A stretch of 64,000 bases of DNA from Piezodorus guildinii (taxonomy: Eukaryota > Arthropoda > Insecta > Hemiptera > Pentatomidae). This document shows positions 10,004 to 22,400 of the stretch, in pieces. The stretch spans positions 148,542,939 to 148,606,938 of the forward strand of contig CM041292.1 in NCBI GenBank assembly GCA_023052935.1. The letters are read 5' to 3'. The notes beneath the pieces are model-generated. The model was not told the DNA's origin and did not search any database. It was given only the letters and a program-made list of their open reading frames with translations. The translations under genes were made by a program, and so were the position numbers. Position 1 is the stretch's first letter. Every line of letters starts with the position of its first letter.

Positions 10004-11135
10004 CTACTGGCTATAGAGCCTTTGATATCCATTAAATAGTCCGTCTGTGTCTTCTGTAAACTGTAAGATTAGATCTACTGTCAATTTTTCTGTTTGTATT
10101 GTTTCGTATAATATGCATATTTCTTGAAATTGTAAGGGATAATTATTGTCAGTCAGTATGTCACGAAATAGTGTCAGAATGTTTTTTGTACGCGGTGTAA
10201 TTTTTTGTGGTTTGTCTGTGTTAGTTTCTAGAGGTTTGTCATTCTGTTTTTGTCGAGATACTAAATATTCGGTAATTTTGTGGGTAATTTGATTTTTTGT
10301 TAAATTTCGGAGCAAGCATTACCTTGGATTGGTTTTGGGCTTAGCACAATGTCTGCAATATTTTCTTTGTATGATGTGCAAGGTTCTTTTTCAACAATTA
10401 TAGAAATAGGTATGTTTTTACTTTCTTTGTTTTCTAATGTTTCTGGGTCTGTTGAGGCGTTACTCGATTTGTTTGGGGTCGTATGATTAGTGGAAGATGG
10501 GATTTGCTCTTCTTCAACATCGTCCGATTCTGGGCAGTTCGCAGCGAAGTGCCCAAGTTTTCTACATACATAGCATAGAAGTATATCTTCGGCTAGGAAA
10601 ATGCGGTGTGAAAGACCTTCGCTGTGAATAACTACCGATGTCGGTAGATGTCTAAAATCATCTGGGTTGATGTACACCTGTCGTCTAAAACTCATTTCGT
10701 GACTTGTTTTAGGGTTTTGATAGCCTGCCCGTAGAAATGTTACAGGATAAACTAATCTAATTCCCATTTTGTGAAACTCGCTTTCAATTAAAGGATGTGG
10801 AATGCTAGGGCATGCATTTGAAATGATGATGCTTTTCGCAGGATTTACTAAACGACGGATAGGAATCATGTTGCCATCTATAGAAACATATTTGTGATTC
10901 GTTATTATCTTATCCACCTGTTCATTATTAGATAAATGGATACAGAATCGATTATTAGATATCATGGACGCAAATTTTATTGCTTAAGGTTCCATCATGT
11001 CTGCCACTTTCTCCACGTATAATCTCTGTTGTATGCCCATAATTGTTTGAAGTACTATAGCAAACTCTCGACTTGATGGTCTTTGGGTTGAAATTATTTG
11101 TGCATACGTTGGATGACTAGATTGTTTTGCTCTTA
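10004..11135 (-). pseudogene. I-type gag (ORF1) with single CCHC zinc knuckle
   Basis: From about 11130 the minus strand reads HPTYAQIISTQRPSSREF, then a stop after ADMMEP. The in-frame 221-codon segment (10965-10300) follows, containing NNRFCIHLSNNEQVDKI, FLRAGYQNPKTSHEMSFRRQ and the knuckle CYVCRKLGHFAANC. A last frame (10315-10004) carries PLQFQEICILYETI and LQFTEDTDG. The gag at 17849-19293 has the same order of motifs. One internal stop and one frame change break the gene. It would have packaged element RNA. Confidence 0.7.
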
Positions 11136-11757
11136 TGTTGCAATTTAAAGTTGTTCCAATTGGGTCTCTCCTAAAACCTTCTTCTCTTCCAATCCTCCTT
11201 CGCCTGTAGGTACTCCGCTAGATATTTCCTCCCTCCGCTCCATTCCCGTTGATATGCGCTTTGCAAGCGCGAACTCGAGTTATCTCTGCAGATCTTTCCC
11301 ATGGAAACGATCTTGAGCTAAGTCTCTGTTACAGTCCCTCTTACGTCCGAATACTTTTCTTCTTTCTTCTGTTCTACCTCCAACAAACCAGACATTTTTG
11401 GGGAAAATATTTTCCAGCTGTCCTCTAGCAATCAAAATAATTTAAGATTTTTTGTGTATTTTATTTATATTAACTTTTTATAATTACTTAATTAAAAAAT
11501 TATGTATCAGATGAAGCCAGACATATATTACTTCCTCTGTTCACTGAAAATTATTCTTAAAGGAGTGAAATGTCCCAGAAAACAAATTATTTTTCATTCA
11601 TTTCATTTAATACAAAAATATACAAATACATATATTTTTTTTTTAATTTTCTCCTTTACTTCGGTATCAAATTCGTTCAATTGGTATATTTACTCGTATT
11701 TTTTCTATGCTAATAAAATAATATTGTATATATATAATAAAATAATATTATATATAC

Positions 11758-11774
<17 letters not shown>
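11136..11774. other. Non-coding stretch with GC-richer block and short hairpin
   Basis: About 11150-11400 is GC-richer and contains the perfect 6-bp stem GCGCTT-TGC-AAGCGC at 11256-11270. It lies immediately 5' of the I-type gag on that strand, so it could be part of that element's 5' untranslated region or a host non-coding element. The rest is AT-rich. Confidence 0.3.

Positions 11775-11817
<43 letters not shown>
11775..11817 (+). repeat. Poly(T) tract of 43 nt
   Basis: An uninterrupted T-run follows an ATATAT stretch at about 11725-11774. Read on the minus strand it could be the poly(A) tail of a retroposed sequence, but no body is recognised next to it. Confidence 0.8.
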
Positions 11818-11818
<1 letters not shown>

Positions 11819-12609
11819 AATTATACAAAATGAAAGGTGCTTCAGAAGAAGAAGATTCATCATTTTTTGTCAGAACATTTCAATCATAATAAAATATACA
11901 TGATATTAAAACCATTAAAAATGAGTGATATGGAAATGAGTTCTTGTATACGCTAAGGACTACTAGAGTAGATACCGCTACTTTGTACCTGAATTAGAAC
12001 CAATAAAATAAAAGGCTTAAAATTATAATAAGGTGTAATATTTCACTTGTTTTCTTTTTTTTATTTCTCTTTTTTTTTTTTTCTAAAGAGGCATAAATAA
12101 ACTGAATTGGACTCAGCGCCGTAAATTTAGAGGGGCCCAATTAAAGAGAATGTCATGGGGCAGAGAGGAAACTCTACACACTCTTTAAATCGGGGTCCTT
12201 ACCCATCAACAACCACCGGGATTTATTCCAGCTATTGGCGCCGGCCCAGTTTTCAGCAGCCAGGCTGGAATTTATCGACCCTAGAAAAAATAGGTAATTA
12301 GCAGCAAAGAGTAATATTAATCACGGCTGTCGATTACCAGGAATAATTAATTACCGAAGTCGTCTGCTAAGTGTATAGAGGAGGATCTGTTAAGTTTTAT
12401 TAAATTGAAGGTGTAAGCTGAGAACATTTCACGCTTAATGAAACTTAATGATGGGCTTTGGGATAGGAAATTAATCAATTTCGAATTTCGGAATTGAGTA
12501 ATGCTCACTAGATTTTATTATATATATTTTTTAGTATATTATTTATTAAAATTTACAACTGTATTGGTTAATATATCTAGAAAATAAGCTGTATGATTAA
12601 ATAAACGAA
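11818..12609. other. Non-repetitive stretch with GC-richer island
   Basis: About 12105-12300 is GC-richer (GGCGCCGGCCCAG near 12237) and unlike any repeat in the window. No convincing exon is visible. It could be conserved non-coding sequence. Confidence 0.3.
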
Positions 12610-12790
12610 AAAGGAATTGTCCATTGGCAGCACTCTGGTAGATAAGCTAAACCAAGAAGTCTTGACGTCATCTTCTTTTCAGACGATTTGGAGAATGGTT
12701 AGGGATGGAAGAGGATTGGAAATAGTGGGTTTGTGTGGGAATAGAGTTTTATGGAAGCATCGATACCAGGTTTGGGCTAAATATGATTTT
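12610..12790 (-). pseudogene. Jockey-type ORF2 3'-end fragment
   Basis: The block with GACGTCATCTTCTTTTCAGACG and GGGATGGAAGAGGATTGGA is the reverse of the 3' end of J2 ORF2, which ends in an RRLKRRWPRDLL motif. The same segment occurs at 27780-27965, 47280-47665 and 63322-63528, always on the minus strand. Confidence 0.55.
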
Positions 12791-13855
12791 ATTTTATTAT
12801 ATTTGTAAGTTTAAAAAAAAATATTTTATTTAGTTTTACGATTTTTTAAACTGAATGAATGAGATTAATCTCAAATTTAACAATTTCGAAATTTTCAATT
12901 CCAAACTACCGACTTCGCGTCTTCTGATAGGGTGGTCTGTATCCTTTGGTTGGACATATGAGTAACCATACAGTCACACAATAACAAACAACGTTGATAG
13001 AGTATAATTTCTGATCGCTAATGCCAACAACATAAACATTTATCGCCTGAATTACTCCATCTACCTAAATACAAATAAAAATGAGCAAGCATAGTTGACT
13101 CAATTAGCCTTCTCATCTATAGTCTTTGAGTGTTTCTTTTTAGTTGCTCGTAACACTGGTTATTAATTCTTTGTTTTTTTTTAATTTTTTCATATGCAAG
13201 ATGATTTTATTTAATTTATTTGTAACGTCAATTCATAGAAGTGTAGCCATCTTAATGAAATGAATGTACTGACCTGATTCTTTATGGAGTATAAATCGAA
13301 AGTATAATCTTCTTCCTTTATATAGCTTAACAGCTTAAGCAACCTCACCTAAAATGTACGTAAAACAGTAGCAAATCTACATTATGAGGATGCTTGACAG
13401 TTAATTTCGTTTATTTTTGTGTAGGTTTTTTTTTTTCAGATTTTTCCTACTGTTCTAATTGTAACATAGGCTATTATTACTATTAACCTCTACAGTAAAT
13501 ATCACGTAAAAGTAACATGGAATCATCTTAAAATCATTTGCTGTTTTTTTAAGATATTAACAACAACAACAACATTTTAAAATAAAAACATGGTAAACAT
13601 TTAGAGAACAAAATTTTCTTATGTTCGACTATATTGTGTTTATCACATAAAATGGCGTGGAAAATATTGAATACGAAAGAATTCTAGGTTTCTAACTAAA
13701 AAAGGAACACTTTTTAAAACGTATGGGGGTCTACTTGCTTTTTACAATTCCATTATCTTTCCATAATCTATTATTTCATTTCATCATTAAATCAAAAACT
13801 CATTATAAACGACTAATTATTACTGTTAACACTATATTATTTTTCGTTTCCTGGT
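12791..13855. other. AT-rich sequence without recognised content
   Basis: No coding frame, RNA gene or named repeat is visible. A short (CAA)n-like run lies at 13560-13573. Confidence 0.4.
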
Positions 13856-14612
13856 CACCATTTCCTTTTACTTTCACTAACCTGTGTTATAAGGGAATGT
13901 ATTGCGATTGTAAAAATTTCGAAATTCCACTCTCCAACGGAAATACATGTTTAAGGTTTCCCTGGGACGTCCCCCCCTGAGGACCACAAAAAGGTCTGTT
14001 TGAATGTGTGTCTCTGTTGTGGGGTAAATCTAGAACAAAAACAAAAAGCTGTGCGAAACTAAAATTTTACATTTAAGACTATATACCCGAGATGTTACAG
14101 CAACAATTTCATCAGAATCGCAGCAACGTTATATAATGCATTTTGCTAGTTTTTACGTTCTTCTCAAAAAGGGTTCTTACGATTTTGATTAAACTCGCTT
14201 TACCAATGAAAAAAATAGTTGACTTTTATATCATAAAGATTTCATTCTGCTTGAAATGGTCTGCCGGGGCTTAAATGCCGATATTTAAAATTTTCTTCCT
14301 CTAAAGTACCTTTAATTTTGTAGATTCGAAATAATTATTCCTATCATCTTCTTGGAATGTGCCGTTAAAAAGCTAAATATTTTAGGGGAAAATGATCTTT
14401 TACTCAGAATTCTAACAGAGAAAGATGGAAAGCCGATGAATTTAACCGATTGTGGTCGATAAGAATATAGTAGAATATTTTACAAACATAAGTTTCTTTG
14501 GAAAGATTTTAGAATTTTTAGTTACATTTAATCTCTAACTGTATTTAAATATTCTTTAATATATTTTAAGAACGGAGGTAAGTGAAAGTCGTGTGTTGTT
14601 CCCACATGTTTT
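13856..14612 (+). mobile_element. F1 element, about 0.75 kb, internally shortened
   Basis: The head CTTTCACTAACCTGTGTTATAAGGGAA starts the copy, a TGTGTGTCTCT stretch follows, and the right end GGAGGTAAGTGAAAGTCGTGTG closes it at about 14574-14597. The middle third is compressed compared with the copy at 23320-24199. Confidence 0.75.
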
Positions 14613-15110
14613 TTTGCCTATTTATTTGTCAATAAAAATAAATTAATGACTACATAAAAATTAGAAGTTATAAAAACATAGATTATATTATTCAATGAGT
14701 TTAACAATATAACTTATATTAAAATCACTCTGTAGATACATAAATATACCTAACGATATTGAGCTGGCATTAAATATCAGATTGGAATTGATATTGGGAC
14801 GTCATTAAGCCTATCGTATCAGCTATCTAATAACGACAGTTCAATCTCTTATTCGAGGATATTAAACCCGTTCCACATTTCCATTTAAACAATTTTTCTT
14901 TACTTTCCACAAACTGTAGTAAGGAAAAACGCCATCATCAAAGAATTGATATGATCCAAATCAGAAAAATAACCATATCGCATTCTTACATAAATTTCCT
15001 ATAAAAGATCCTACCTACTTCAAGACATTGGTGGCTGAAAGGTTTATGTTAGAGATTTAAAAATTTATATTCTTCTTTCTACCAATGTTGATGATACCTC
15101 CTGTTATCAG
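14613..15110. other. AT-rich sequence without recognised content
   Basis: No coding frame or named repeat. CTTTACTTTCCACAAACTGTAGTAAGG near 14900 faintly resembles an F1 head but nothing F1-like follows. Confidence 0.35.
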
Positions 15111-15770
15111 TTCATAATGATCCATTTATTGCGTACCATACACACCATACCCATCAAACACCTAGAAGTATGGCGTCAGAACTGGATAATAAAAATAAAT
15201 TCTAACAAATTCCACCAAGTAACCTTTGACTATCTGCCCAACAGTATCCTTCAATAACATTCAACTTGTACCGATAACTGTTGAACAGATCTGATACCTA
15301 GGACTCCATCTTGACAAACTAGGAATCCTCACACAAGACTAAAGCGACTAGAAACTGCCGCTTTCGGCTACTTCTACTTCTTCAAACGTACTAGATAAAC
15401 CTTCCTCATAACTGAAAAAGCCTTATGTTTATAAATAATATAAGAGCAATCTAGCCTTACGGAGTAGAACTATGGGAATCTACTAAACCATTGAATTCCT
15501 CTCGTACCCAATCCTTACAATCCTAAATCCTTCGTGAAATCCTGAATGATCCTTACTTTGTCACAAATGAACTTATCCATAATGACCTTTAAGTTCCATG
15601 TGATTTTGATTAATCCTGAACCAGGTAACATTCCTTTTAAAGAAAAATTTCATTTCCAATCTAACCCACTAGTTCTAGCATCTTCTTTGATTTCTCATAA
15701 TTCTCCTAGGAATCTGAAAAGAAGATGGTTGCAGGACCTTCAAATTTAGAATTGGAATACTGCCAATTTT
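15111..15770 (+). pseudogene. Jockey-type RT C-terminal remnant, related to J2
   Basis: The nucleotide sequence runs parallel to J2 at about 54500-55110. GGCGTCAGAACTGGATAAT aligns with WRNWRI, GATACCTAGGACTCCATCTTGAC with YLG-LHLD, and TACGGAGTAGAACTATGGG with YGVELW. It ends with AATCTGAAAAGAAGATGG (LKRRW). Many stops and frameshifts break it. It carries the same local lesion, GATACCTAGG, as J2. No poly(A) tail follows directly. Confidence 0.65.
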
Positions 15771-15854
15771 TAGTGTCTCTACTTGTATTTCATGTAATTT
15801 TATTATATTTCCATCCCATTTACTTGATGCATTCTTTATTACAGTTGTAAATAT

Positions 15855-15855
<1 letters not shown>

Positions 15856-15889
<34 letters not shown>
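15856..15889. repeat. (TA)n microsatellite
   Basis: About 17 uninterrupted TA units are followed by a T-run. Confidence 0.9.
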
Positions 15890-15896
<7 letters not shown>

Positions 15897-16124
15897 TATT
15901 AGTTTGGTTTATTATATTTAATAATACAAAGAACCTTTGTGATCGATTAAGGAAGGTAGAATAAGGAATAAAATAAATCGGTTTATCAGCCGTCCGCGGC
16001 ATTTCTCCTGAAACTACTGCATCAATTTTCTTGAAGTTCGACACAATAATACTAGGGTATGCAAGGATGATCCAAACACCTAGACGTCGACATCAACTGG
16101 TTATTTTAAAATGATGGCCGATTA

Positions 16125-16550
16125 ATAGTTATTTAACTCAATAACTCAGTTATTTTTTATGAAAGAGATGGAACAACTTTAAATTGCAACACAAGAGAAA
16201 ACAATTGATATTTTACACATAAATACGCCCATAACTCAGTTAATTTGAAGATATAGAAAAACGTGTAAAAAGTTCTGGAATCAGTAAAGCGCAATAAAAA
16301 AAAAAATAAATAAATTTTGCGTGTATATATGCTTGTAAATCCGTTATTTTCGACGATAGAGACAATTTTTATCAATCTTTTTTTAACCAAGAAACCGCGA
16401 ATAATTCTAGAAAATTGTAAAAAAAAAAAAAAAAAAAAAGTAAATTAAAGTTTTACCCCTAAATACACCCGTAACTCAGTTATTTTTAAAGGCAGGGGAA
16501 AATATGTATAGAGTTTTAGAATCAGTAAAGCACGAAAAGTGAAAAAAGAT
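16125..16550. repeat. Degenerate tandem repeat, unit about 95-140 bp
   Basis: The core TAAATACGCCCATAACTCAGTTA at 16220 recurs in diverged form at 16128 (CAATAACTCAGTTATTTTTT), 16324 (TATATGCTTGTAAATCCGTTATTTT) and 16461 (TAAATACACCCGTAACTCAGTTATTTTT). The first and last full cores are each followed by a segment containing TTCTGGAATCAGTAAAGCGC or its variant. A (A)22 run lies inside the array near 16418-16439. Confidence 0.6.
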
Positions 16551-17428
16551 TAGCAGCTATAAATGGCTATATAAACCATTGTGTAAAATTTTCAGCGTTT
16601 TTTAATGAAACCTATTAAATCATAGATTTACGGTAAAATTAAAAGAATTAACTAAAATTAAATTAAAGATTTACAGTAGTTTTTAACGAAGTCTCAAAAA
16701 TAAGCTCAGCATATAAAGAGGATAATAGGACTAAACCTAGTTCAACCACTAATTAACCTAGTTTAGCATTAAATTAATTAATATAGGCTTTTAAAAATAT
16801 TTATATCTTGGTTATATTATGATTTTAATAATTATGAGAATTCTGCGGACTCCTTGCAATTACAATTAATGGTTATGACTGGCACTTTTCACGACCCCTG
16901 ATGATATTTTGTCTAAGAACTCAGCATAAAAGGGAACATTATCGAATTTACGGGCCATAAAGGGAGGATATTAACAATTTTAGATAATGTGCCGCGCTGA
17001 AGTTGGCAATATGAAAATGATAATGACAATTAAAAGGCCATAATAACAAGTTAAGATGGATATAATGTAATAAAACGGAGTCCTTTTAAGAAGAGCGAGT
17101 TTTAAGATATTATTAAAAGTTGTTAGGGCTGGCTCGACGGTAGGACGTAAGGGTTTGGTTGGCTGTTAGGCTGAGTGGGTAATATCCCTCATTATGAATA
17201 TTATAAGGGGCTAATTGGCATCAGTTCTGACCCCAACACTTGATCCTTTTTTTTAAAATGCTAAATTACTTTACTAACTCTATATTCGCACCATCGATAT
17301 TGACATTTTTTTTTTTATTTAAATTTATTTATTAGATACATCTACCCAAAGAGGGTCATTAGCATATGATATACATTATTTTGTGAAAATAGCATTTCTT
17401 TTTAATACACTGTTTTAAAAAAAAAAAA

Positions 17429-17429
<1 letters not shown>
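16551..17429. other. Non-repetitive stretch, host intron or intergenic
   Basis: No repeat family is recognised. About 16860-17240 is compositionally more complex than its surroundings (GGCTGGCTCGACGGTAGGACG near 17127) and could hold conserved non-coding sequence. No exon was convincing. Confidence 0.3.

Positions 17430-17517
<88 letters not shown>
17430..17517. repeat. (TA)n microsatellite, about 88 bp
   Basis: A near-perfect TA array broken only by AATAT near 17440. Long open frames across it encode only Ile-Tyr repeats and are not genes. Confidence 0.95.
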
Positions 17518-17523
<6 letters not shown>

Positions 17524-17848
17524 TAAAGTCCACATTGTTTTTAAAAGCACAAATGCCCTCACTGTCACCAAGAGCGACGTCCAACCTGTTCTTGACCTTG
17601 CAGTTCCTTCTTGCTTTATTTGCCAATGAACTTCGGAAAAAAACAGTTTAAAATATTCGTAATGCTTGTATAAACCATTACAGTTCCACTGCATATTAAC
17701 AGAGTTCTTACAATTAACTGTCATTAAATAAAAATTTAAAAAGTAAAAATGTTTAAAATTAGTTTATGATGTTGAAGAGTCTCTTTATCAATTAATGAGT
17801 GCTTTCATCAGTGTTTCTCACACTTTCTATTGTGTCCCACCGTTTTTT

Positions 17849-19293
17849 TTAAGAATTAGATATTTTTAATTTTGTACGGCGATCATGTATTGGCGATTTG
17901 GCATCTGTCAGCATGGCCCTAAAGCCTTCTGTATCACTAGTGAATCCACGAACTAATTCCTTAATTTTTTTAGTGGTAGACAATTGAATAATTTTTGTCA
18001 TCTCATCAAAAGATATAGGATATTTCTTGCTACGCCTTAAAGATTACTCGTAGAAGTGGTCTTAGTCTTTTTTAATTTCTTTATTTTTTTAATGACCCTT
18101 CGGGTAGCTACCTTCGGTGGAAATTCATTAAAATCAATTCTATTTTCAGAATCTTCTTGGGGATCGAACGTTGATTTTAATTTAGTTGTGGATGCAGTGG
18201 AAGGAGTAGTGGTGGAATGACATCGTTTGACGCCGGAGATCATAGTAGGTATCAATATTAAGTTATTACTATTGATTCCAGCTGTTGTTTCGATAGGTTG
18301 TTTCCCTGTAACGATACCTTCAGTTATAACCTGGTTCATGGGGAGCTTCTTCACCGTGATAGCGTTGTCATGGCGACTGGCTGGCGTTGGCTCTACTGTG
18401 ATATTGCTATTGGGAATAATATGGTTTGCGTATCTAATATGGAATTATCGATGCTTTCTTTGTTCCTAACGCCGATTATTTCATTATTAAAATTGATTAG
18501 TTCATTTTCTTGTTGGTTAATTTGAGACCCAGGGATATCACCGTTATTTTCGCACTCAGGGCAATCAGTAGAAATGTGGCCCGGCTGCTTACAAACAAAA
18601 CAAGTGATAATATCCTCACTTAAAAAAATTCGATAAGGAACACTGTCATGCTTTATTAGTAATGAGGAATGGAGCTTGCTTAGATCTTCAGGTGGGATAT
18701 AAAACTGCCTTCTAAAACTAAGTACGTGGGCTAATCTTGGGTCTTGGTATCCGGCTCTAAGAAAATGCATATATGACACTAATTTCAAGCCTATGCTTTT
18801 AAGTTCTTTTTTCTATTGTTCCGTGCGGTATGGATGGACATGCATTCTAAATTATTATTCGTTTGGCTGGATTCACTAAGCGTTTTATAAGAATTTCTTT
18901 ACCATCTATGACTATCGATTTATGCTTTTTTTAAATACTATCGACTGCTTCTTTGTTATTGAAATGGATACAAAATCGGGAGTTAAAGATTCTAGATGTA
19001 TAGCAAATAATTTTAAAATCAATCAGATATGCAATTTTAAGAACGTATTCCTTTTGTTTGATGCCTGGATGAGTGTGTAAAATGATTGAATTTTCACGTT
19101 TGGAGAATCGTTCGGTAGCGGTGGCTTTGGCGTAACTTGTTTCGGTAGGTTTAAGGTTATGCATTTCCTTACTATTGTTTGACATATTTTCTATTAATTT
19201 TTCGTTTCGGTTGATTGTTCTCACAACTTTAGGGGATAATGAAGGCATAATAGGTTTTTCTAGCATGGCTACGGAGCGAAATGCTCTGAGCAC
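17849..19293 (-). pseudogene. I-type gag (ORF1) remnant, second copy
   Basis: On the minus strand the order is as follows. An N-terminal segment (19293-18931) has TSYAKATATERFSKREN and FNSRFCIHFNNKEAVDSI. A segment at 18788-18393 has MHFLRAGYQDPRLAHVLSFR, RIFLSEDIITCF and the knuckle CFVCKQPGHISTDC. A Ser/Thr/Lys-rich part follows (18354-18037), then a C-terminal frame ending at 17849 with PISFDEMTKI and GFTSDTEGF. Motif order and wording match the gag at 10004-11135. Several frameshifts and stops break it. No ORF2 is attached. Confidence 0.7.
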
Positions 19294-19698
19294 CTATAAA
19301 GGCGTATAGTTGCCCAACTTCTAAAAACTGTAGCTCCTTCCAATTCATTAATGAAACACGCGCCCTCAAATAGTCCAAATAGCAAGGAATAATGAATATT
19401 TTATGAAAAAAAGCTCTTTAAAATAAAAAAAACTTTCAGACTGACTCACTGCTTCATACGGCTGACATATTTCTAAAAGATTAGAAAGTTAAAATAATTA
19501 TTTTCGCACTTAGAATCTGTAAAATGAATCATATACACTGAACAACCATCATAATCATATTCATTTTCTCTATACCGCTCACGCAGAAATGTATGATTTG
19601 ATATGATGTAGCCATTTATAGAGTTTTTTTTTTTTTATTTGCCAATTTTATAGTAAACAACAAATCCTTATACAAATTAATAAATTCTTATTTTAAAA
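19294..19698. other. AT-rich sequence without recognised content
   Basis: Nothing recognisable is present between the gag remnant and the F1 fragment. Confidence 0.4.
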
Positions 19699-20013
19699 AT
19701 GTGGAACGCACAACACACGACATTCACTTTTCTACGTTGTTCAAAGCTATTAAACCTTTTTAAAAAAGTCAGAGTTGAAAAAAAGGTTAAAGAATTATAT
19801 TGAGTTTCGATAAAAACATATGTTTTACTTACTTATATGTTTTAAATTAAATTGTATAACATAGATTGTTAAACGCAAGAATCATTTAAGTAAGGCATAA
19901 ATCCTCAGTTTATGTTCCTTTCAGAAATTTGTATATAATGTAACATTTTTTTCTCAAATCTTAAACTTTCTAACGTAATATTATACATCTATATTCATGC
20001 TTATGTTCCAAAT
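19699..20013 (-). mobile_element. F1 right-half fragment
   Basis: GCACAACACACGACATTCACTT is the reverse of the F1 right end. AAACATATGTTTTACT and the reversed ATAGATGTATAATAT...GAAAG...TTTTAGA segment (about 19950-20010) follow in the correct order. The left half is missing. Confidence 0.65.
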
Positions 20014-20173
20014 AAGTAAATTATGCATAAAAAAAGTGAAACTAAAAATGAAACTACGTGGAGCACTAACTTAGAACTTCAGTAAAACGTTTATAATGTC
20101 CAAACAGATGTCGAACATTTTGTTTAACAGTGCTACCAAAACAATTGACATTTCCGAAGATTTAGGAATGATT

Positions 20174-20505
20174 TTTTTTTTTTTTTACTTTCACTTATTT
20201 ATATATGAAATTATAGCAGGGGAAAGTATTGCGATCGTGAATATTTCCGAATAGCGTTTTTCAGCGGAAATACACTTCTTAGAATTCCCTGAGTCTGACA
20301 ACCAAGTAGCTCGAAAAAATCTGTTTGTGTGTATGTGTGTGTGTCTAGCACGAAAACGAAATGTACGAAACTAAAATTATATATATTTTAGGACCGCGTA
20401 TGCCTCTGATGTTGCAGCAAGTTTTTCATCAAAATCGGCCAACCAGAAGAGTTTCTTTAAACCATGCATTTTGCACCTTTTTCAAATTTCTCAAAAACAG
20501 ATATC
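20174..20505 (+). mobile_element. F1 left-half fragment
   Basis: A T-run is followed by ACTTTCACTTATTTATATATGAAATTATAGCAGGGGAAAG, then TTGCGATCGTGAATATTTCCG, a (TG)n stretch near 20325-20345 and ACCATGCATTTTGCACC. The match to F1 stops near CTCAAAAACAG. Confidence 0.7.
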
Positions 20506-22400
20506 ATAATTTTCCATTCAGTCCCTTTTGAGATATTTCCATGTAAACATCGCGGATTTTTTGCCAATTTCGAAAATTCATATACAAAAAAGTGCTATGT
20601 TTTCAAGATCGAAAATTTTATATCAAACAGGACTATGACTAAGCTATGTAAGAAAAAATAATTAAAAGTGAGTTTCTTTTCCTTGATATACTTTTATCTT
20701 GTTAAAAATCTCGTTTTTTTATTAATTTTCGAGAATTTTTTAAACAACTCTCTTAACTATTTAAATAATACATTATGAGGACAAAAAATACAAAGCATGT
20801 CTTCATCTTATTGCTAGTTTTTGTTTTGATTTGATATCTAAAAAATTACAGGAATTAGAACGATTTTCCCATCACATGTTTTTGCCCGCGGAGCTGACTT
20901 AAAACGGTTGCAATACTAAAAGTACTATTCCAATTTTTTTTTTATTTATGGTTTTATATTTCCAAAATGATAGAGAATAACTGGTCAAAACATCACGAAA
21001 ATCAAAAATGTCGAGCGGCAAGATTAATGAAAATTGGACAATATCAAATGGATTGACCCATATACAAGGTATAAAATTAAGGCATATAAAAACAAAATTG
21101 ATTTATATGATGCCCTAATAATGTAAACAAAACAATTATAAGAAACAGTAAAACAGTATACAGTAAGAAACAGTATTTGACTAAACCAAAAAGCAATAAA
21201 GACTACATATACATACATACAAGATAATAAATTAAGATATAATAATATTATATATATATATATATAAATATATATATATATAATATAATAATAAAAATGA
21301 AATAAAAACATATAAAAATTAAAATATTTAAAAAATGCTAAGAACTTATTTTACAACCCAATAGATGAACAGAAAAAAAAATGTAATATATAAAAAAGTA
21401 GTGTCCTTTTAAATAGCGGCATTGAATTGTGGCATGCATGAATTTGAATAGAGATACATAATTATTCAATTATTCACTACCGCTCCCCGTGCCCCTATCT
21501 AGGAACCTAAGCGGAAAAGTAATCCTAAATTTAATAATTTGTATGCAAGCTGTCAGTCCGTTAGGAAATTGAAAAAGTGGTTGAGAAATATCGTCCTTAA
21601 TTTGCATAAATCTCTGGCAATTGACAGTATTCGACATCACCGAATCCCCTCATAATTCAGAAAACCGATTTAACTGCTGGTAACAAAATGTTAGCTTGAC
21701 AATAATCTATACTACAGCTTTTATGCTGTATATTTGTTTAACATGTACAAACTAATAATTATTTTTATAAGTATTAATAAAAATTTCTTGTTATAAGAGG
21801 TGGTAGGAAATAAAAATTGTAAAATATTCTAATTTATTTTTGAATTACTAAATACATTTACAGTGTTGAAAATAACTATATATTCGAAATTTAGTGTATA
21901 GAAACAATATGGCATGGGTGGCGGTTAAATGAATGTTTACAAAAAAAAATTCTGAATTGTAGTTAAAAACATTTCATTTCAAAGTGCAAAGGATACATAT
22001 ACTAAATTACTGAAGTTGGTAGATAATTTTTAATTAATGTGTTTATCATAGATGCAGTTGCGATGACCGTAATTAGTTTATAAATTAGTAGTGAGAGCTA
22101 TAGACTATATTACGTTGCAACTAGTTCAAATAGTGACTGTAGAGGTGTTCACTGCAACTTGTAATTATCTTCTAAATATTCAACAGGGGAGGAGAGATCA
22201 ATGATTGTGTAACTGAGTTTATTAATAGTTTGCTATATAACTTCATCTTGTAATATTTATGATTTGAACAAATAAATCATGTCATCGTTTTTTACTTCCT
22301 CGTCTATTTAATGTACTGTACGATGAGCTGTATCATTCATCAGACAACTCTTTCTATTCATTGATTTATTTTGGTTCTTAATTGATACCATATAATTATT
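20506..22400. other. Mostly non-repetitive AT-rich stretch
   Basis: A (TA)n run lies at 21247-21285. About 21480-21720 is GC-richer (CGCTCCCCGTGCCCC at 21482) without exon signals. Nothing else is recognised. Confidence 0.35.

Larger units (their letters stand above)
7120..11135 (-). mobile_element. Decayed I-type non-LTR retrotransposon
   Basis: Reading on the minus strand, the domains appear in the canonical order: gag with one CCHC knuckle (11135-10004), endonuclease (9880-9540), post-endonuclease linker (9495-9136), RNase H (8995-8640) and a C-terminal Cys/His region (7335-7120). The reverse transcriptase expected between linker and RNase H is absent. An RNase H domain after the RT position is typical of I-clade elements and unlike simple Jockey. 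A hAT element (7462-8573) splits the 3' part. No flanking target duplication was identified. Confidence 0.65.

Noticed and set aside
11502..11819. 105-codon plus-strand frame ending in a Phe run
   Set aside because: It is produced by AT-rich sequence and a 43-nt poly(T) tract.
17359..17724. Long open frames across TA repeats (also near 37160-37345, 38353-38842, 39457-39642, 15820-16044, 21024-21311)
   Set aside because: They encode Ile-Tyr or Val-Cys runs from microsatellites and have no flanking coding features.
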